Part shown: positions 62,304 through 64,000 of the stretch, piece after piece
Layout: every line of letters begins with the position of its first letter
How positions within the stretch are numbered: the stretch's first letter is position 1
NCBI GenBank assembly: GCA_965223825.1
Contig: OZ245018.1
Span: 3,038,001 to 3,102,000, forward strand
DNA length: 64,000 nt
DNA from: CAJXQU01 sp965223825
Lineage (GTDB): Bacteria > Pseudomonadota > Gammaproteobacteria > CAJXQU01
Direction of reading: 5' to 3'
The notes under the pieces: generated by a model
What the model was told of the DNA's origin: nothing
Seen by the model: the letters and a program-made list of their open reading frames with translations, nothing else
The model's database searches: none
Position numbers and translations under genes: made by a program

Positions 62304-63146
62304 CTATTTTATGTAATTGTATTTCTTATCTATTTTATCTTTTTGAGCACGATAAAAGTCTTTCAGTTCAGTTTCATCTTGGGAAGGAATTAAATAAACC
62401 ACTAAATTTTCTATAGTACTTCTAGGAAAAGAAGGCTTCACTTTTTTGTTTCTTTGATTCCTTGCAAACCAATCAAGCAGCTCATAGGTCAATGATGATC
62501 TCAAACGGCTACATTCGCTAGTCTGCTCTGGACTTCTGTTATCGTTTTTTGGAGTATTTGTACGAGGGCGTGGTTCATTAAAACCATAAAGAGGATCTTG
62601 ATCTTCATCTAGGTTGTAATGTTCTTTCAAACTTGTGAGTATGTTGATCAAAGTTACTTTTGAGGTTAGACGTTCAAGAGGTATTCCAAAAATAAAATGC
62701 GAACCGACCTGTGTCGGGCGCTCAATTGAAAGTAAATAATTAGCTAACTCTTGATTCTGGTCACAAGCTATATAAAGCAAGTTTGTGAGTGTTAATTCTT
62801 TAGAATATTCATTGGCCTGAAGAGATTTAATCAGCTTATTGAGATTTTTATACACTTCCAATTGTTCTGCTCTCTTTTCTGATTTAGTTTTAGTTGGAAG
62901 TGCTGACCTTGCTCTTTGGATTATCCCTATTAATTCTGACTCTGCTTCCCTACGCCCAACAAAACACCCAACACTATCGTTATAGGAATCACTTATTGGG
63001 ATCTTAGATAACAACTGGTCTGCCTTTTCCCAAAATTTGATTAACACTTCCGGTAGTTTTTCTAAATCATCGCATCGATCAGGGGCTTTGAATGCTTTTT
63101 TTAACCTACCTGGTATATTAAGCCTTACCTTTTCATCATTCCCCAT
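62304..63146 (-). CDS. Island protein of unknown function between alpA and int
   Basis: A 280-residue, mostly helical and charged protein. The start at 63146 is chosen because GGGAGGTGG lies just before that ATG. There is no motif I can name; the middle (VGSHFIFGIPLERLT) and the low-complexity PRPRTNTPKNDNRSPEQTSE linker separate two helical parts. The position between int and alpA is where satellites keep regulators or immunity genes. Confidence 0.55.
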   Translation of the reverse strand: MGNDEKVRLNIPGRLKKAFKAPDRCDDLEKLPEVLIKFWEKADQLLSKIPISDSYNDSVGCFVGRREAESELIGIIQRARSALPTKTKSEKRAEQLEVYKNLNKLIKSLQANEYSKELTLTNLLYIACDQNQELANYLLSIERPTQVGSHFIFGIPLERLTSKVTLINILTSLKEHYNLDEDQDPLYGFNEPRPRTNTPKNDNRSPEQTSECSRLRSSLTYELLDWFARNQRNKKVKPSFPRSTIENLVVYLIPSQDETELKDFYRAQKDKIDKKYNYIK

Positions 63147-63322
63147 CAATGCCACCTCCCGACACATCCCTTCATGTAGGCCAACAAGCCAGAGCGGTGA
63201 AGGTATCCGCCTCTTCGGGAGCTACCCTAGGCTTGGTGGGTTATGATCAGGGGCGGTTTGTGTTGGCGCACCTTTCACCCCGAATATTAAACTTGCTAAC
63301 ACATGTTATTCGAAAACAAACA

Positions 63323-64000
63323 TTAAGAACCTGATCGGTTAAATATCCCTGTTATTACTTTCTTATCTGCTCTCAGGTTGTCCAGATAATCGGCCCAATG
63401 TTGCATCATGCGTTTGCGCTCAGACAGGTATTCAGCGTAGTTGTAAGCTGCTCTAACGCTGTCTCTTTCAGTGTGGGCCAATTGTCTTTCTATCCAGTCG
63501 CGGTTAAAGCCTTGCTCATTCAGAAGGGTAGAAGCCATGCTCCTGAAACCGTGAGAGGTCATTTCTTCTTTGGTGTAGCCCAAACGTCTCAAGCCTGCAT
63601 TCAGTGTGTTTTCTGACATTGGGCGTTGCTTTGACCGGATTCCAGGGAAGACATACTTCCAACGGCCAGTAAGTGGGTGGAGGCTTTCCAGGATGGCAAT
63701 GACTTGATCAGATAGAGGAACAATCTGCTTTGCAGGCATCTTCATTTTCTCAGCGGGGATATGCCACTCGGCCAGATCAAAATCTATCTCACTCCATTCT
63801 GCATGCCTCAGCTCGCCTGGACGAACGAACACATAAGGAATCATCTGTAGGCCACATTTGGTTATAAACTCGCCTTGATAGCTGTCTATGGCTCTGAGTA
63901 ATTCACCCACCTTTGCAGGCTCAGTGATAGAAGCATGGTGTTTTGTCTTAGCTGGAATGAGAGCACCTTTCAGATCTGCCGCAGGATCTCGGTCTGCTCG
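63323..64000 (-). CDS. int: P4-type tyrosine integrase (partial, runs off the window)
   Basis: The frame is open to the right window edge and includes the catalytic domain. The first Arg is in RPGELRHAEW, the H-x-x-R in SHGFRSMAST, the second His in LAHTERDSVRAAYN and the Tyr in YNYAEYLSERKRM. All boxes look intact, so the enzyme may be active if its N-terminus, outside the window, is sound. It is a close relative of the dead copy at 54140-54940 in the same orientation. Confidence 0.9.
   Translation of the reverse strand, partial: RADRDPAADLKGALIPAKTKHHASITEPAKVGELLRAIDSYQGEFITKCGLQMIPYVFVRPGELRHAEWSEIDFDLAEWHIPAEKMKMPAKQIVPLSDQVIAILESLHPLTGRWKYVFPGIRSKQRPMSENTLNAGLRRLGYTKEEMTSHGFRSMASTLLNEQGFNRDWIERQLAHTERDSVRAAYNYAEYLSERKRMMQHWADYLDNLRADKKVITGIFNRSGS

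Overview
The window is chromosomal DNA from a gammaproteobacterium. The orders gmk-rpoZ-spoT, hemW-rdgB-rph, trmJ/suhB, pilS-pilR/pilA and sucC-sucD, together with OxyR, cytochrome c4, Coq7 and a DsbA of proteobacterial type, all point there. No 16S or other species marker is present. A marine or methylotrophic member of the Piscirickettsiaceae/Thiotrichales type is a guess, not a result.

Three blocks can be told apart. (1) About 1-13,640 is an accessory island on the minus strand. One tightly overlapping operon runs from 12.36 kb down to 0.33 kb: an Xre-type regulator, a first HsdM, a DUF4062 protein, an AlbA/Schlafen-type ATP-binding protein, a second HsdM, one HsdS, one HsdR and an RloC-like anticodon-nuclease ATPase. 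The last gene is split by a 7-bp tandem repeat whose present copy number puts it out of frame. The right edge of this island holds broken mobile-element genes (AlpA regulator, DUF927 fragment) and integrase-arm-like repeats next to fumC.

(2) About 13,666-54,076 is core genome: fumarase, guanylate kinase, omega subunit, SpoT, a YadGH-type ABC exporter, a cation antiporter, DsbA, cytochrome c4, a pair of large membrane-associated GTPases, RmuC, a CbbY-type phosphatase, an Slp lipoprotein, OxyR, a Do-type protease, a cyclic-nucleotide-binding protein, Coq7, L13/S9, Prc, a LuxR-type regulator, HemW, RdgB, RNase PH, TrmJ, SuhB, type IV pilin with its PilS/PilR system and a sigma-54 promoter, succinyl-CoA synthetase, NAD synthetase, DNA polymerase IV and a DUF411 protein. 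GATC sites are several-fold over-represented in the stretch of this block that was counted, and near random in the island stretches.

(3) About 54,140-64,000 is a second island of decayed phage and satellite material. It starts with a dead tyrosine integrase and ends with a related integrase running off the window. Between them lie relics of a tape-measure protein and two different terminase small subunits, an AlpA-led cluster of small genes, a winged-helix protein followed by a cluster of palindromic repeats (possible origin or operator), and cargo: a DUF3800 protein, a HEPN-like protein with an R-N-x3-H motif, a PEP-CTERM surface protein and a lipoprotein. The layout resembles a phage-inducible chromosomal island that has lost function.

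No tRNA, rRNA, CRISPR array or intact insertion sequence was recognised.
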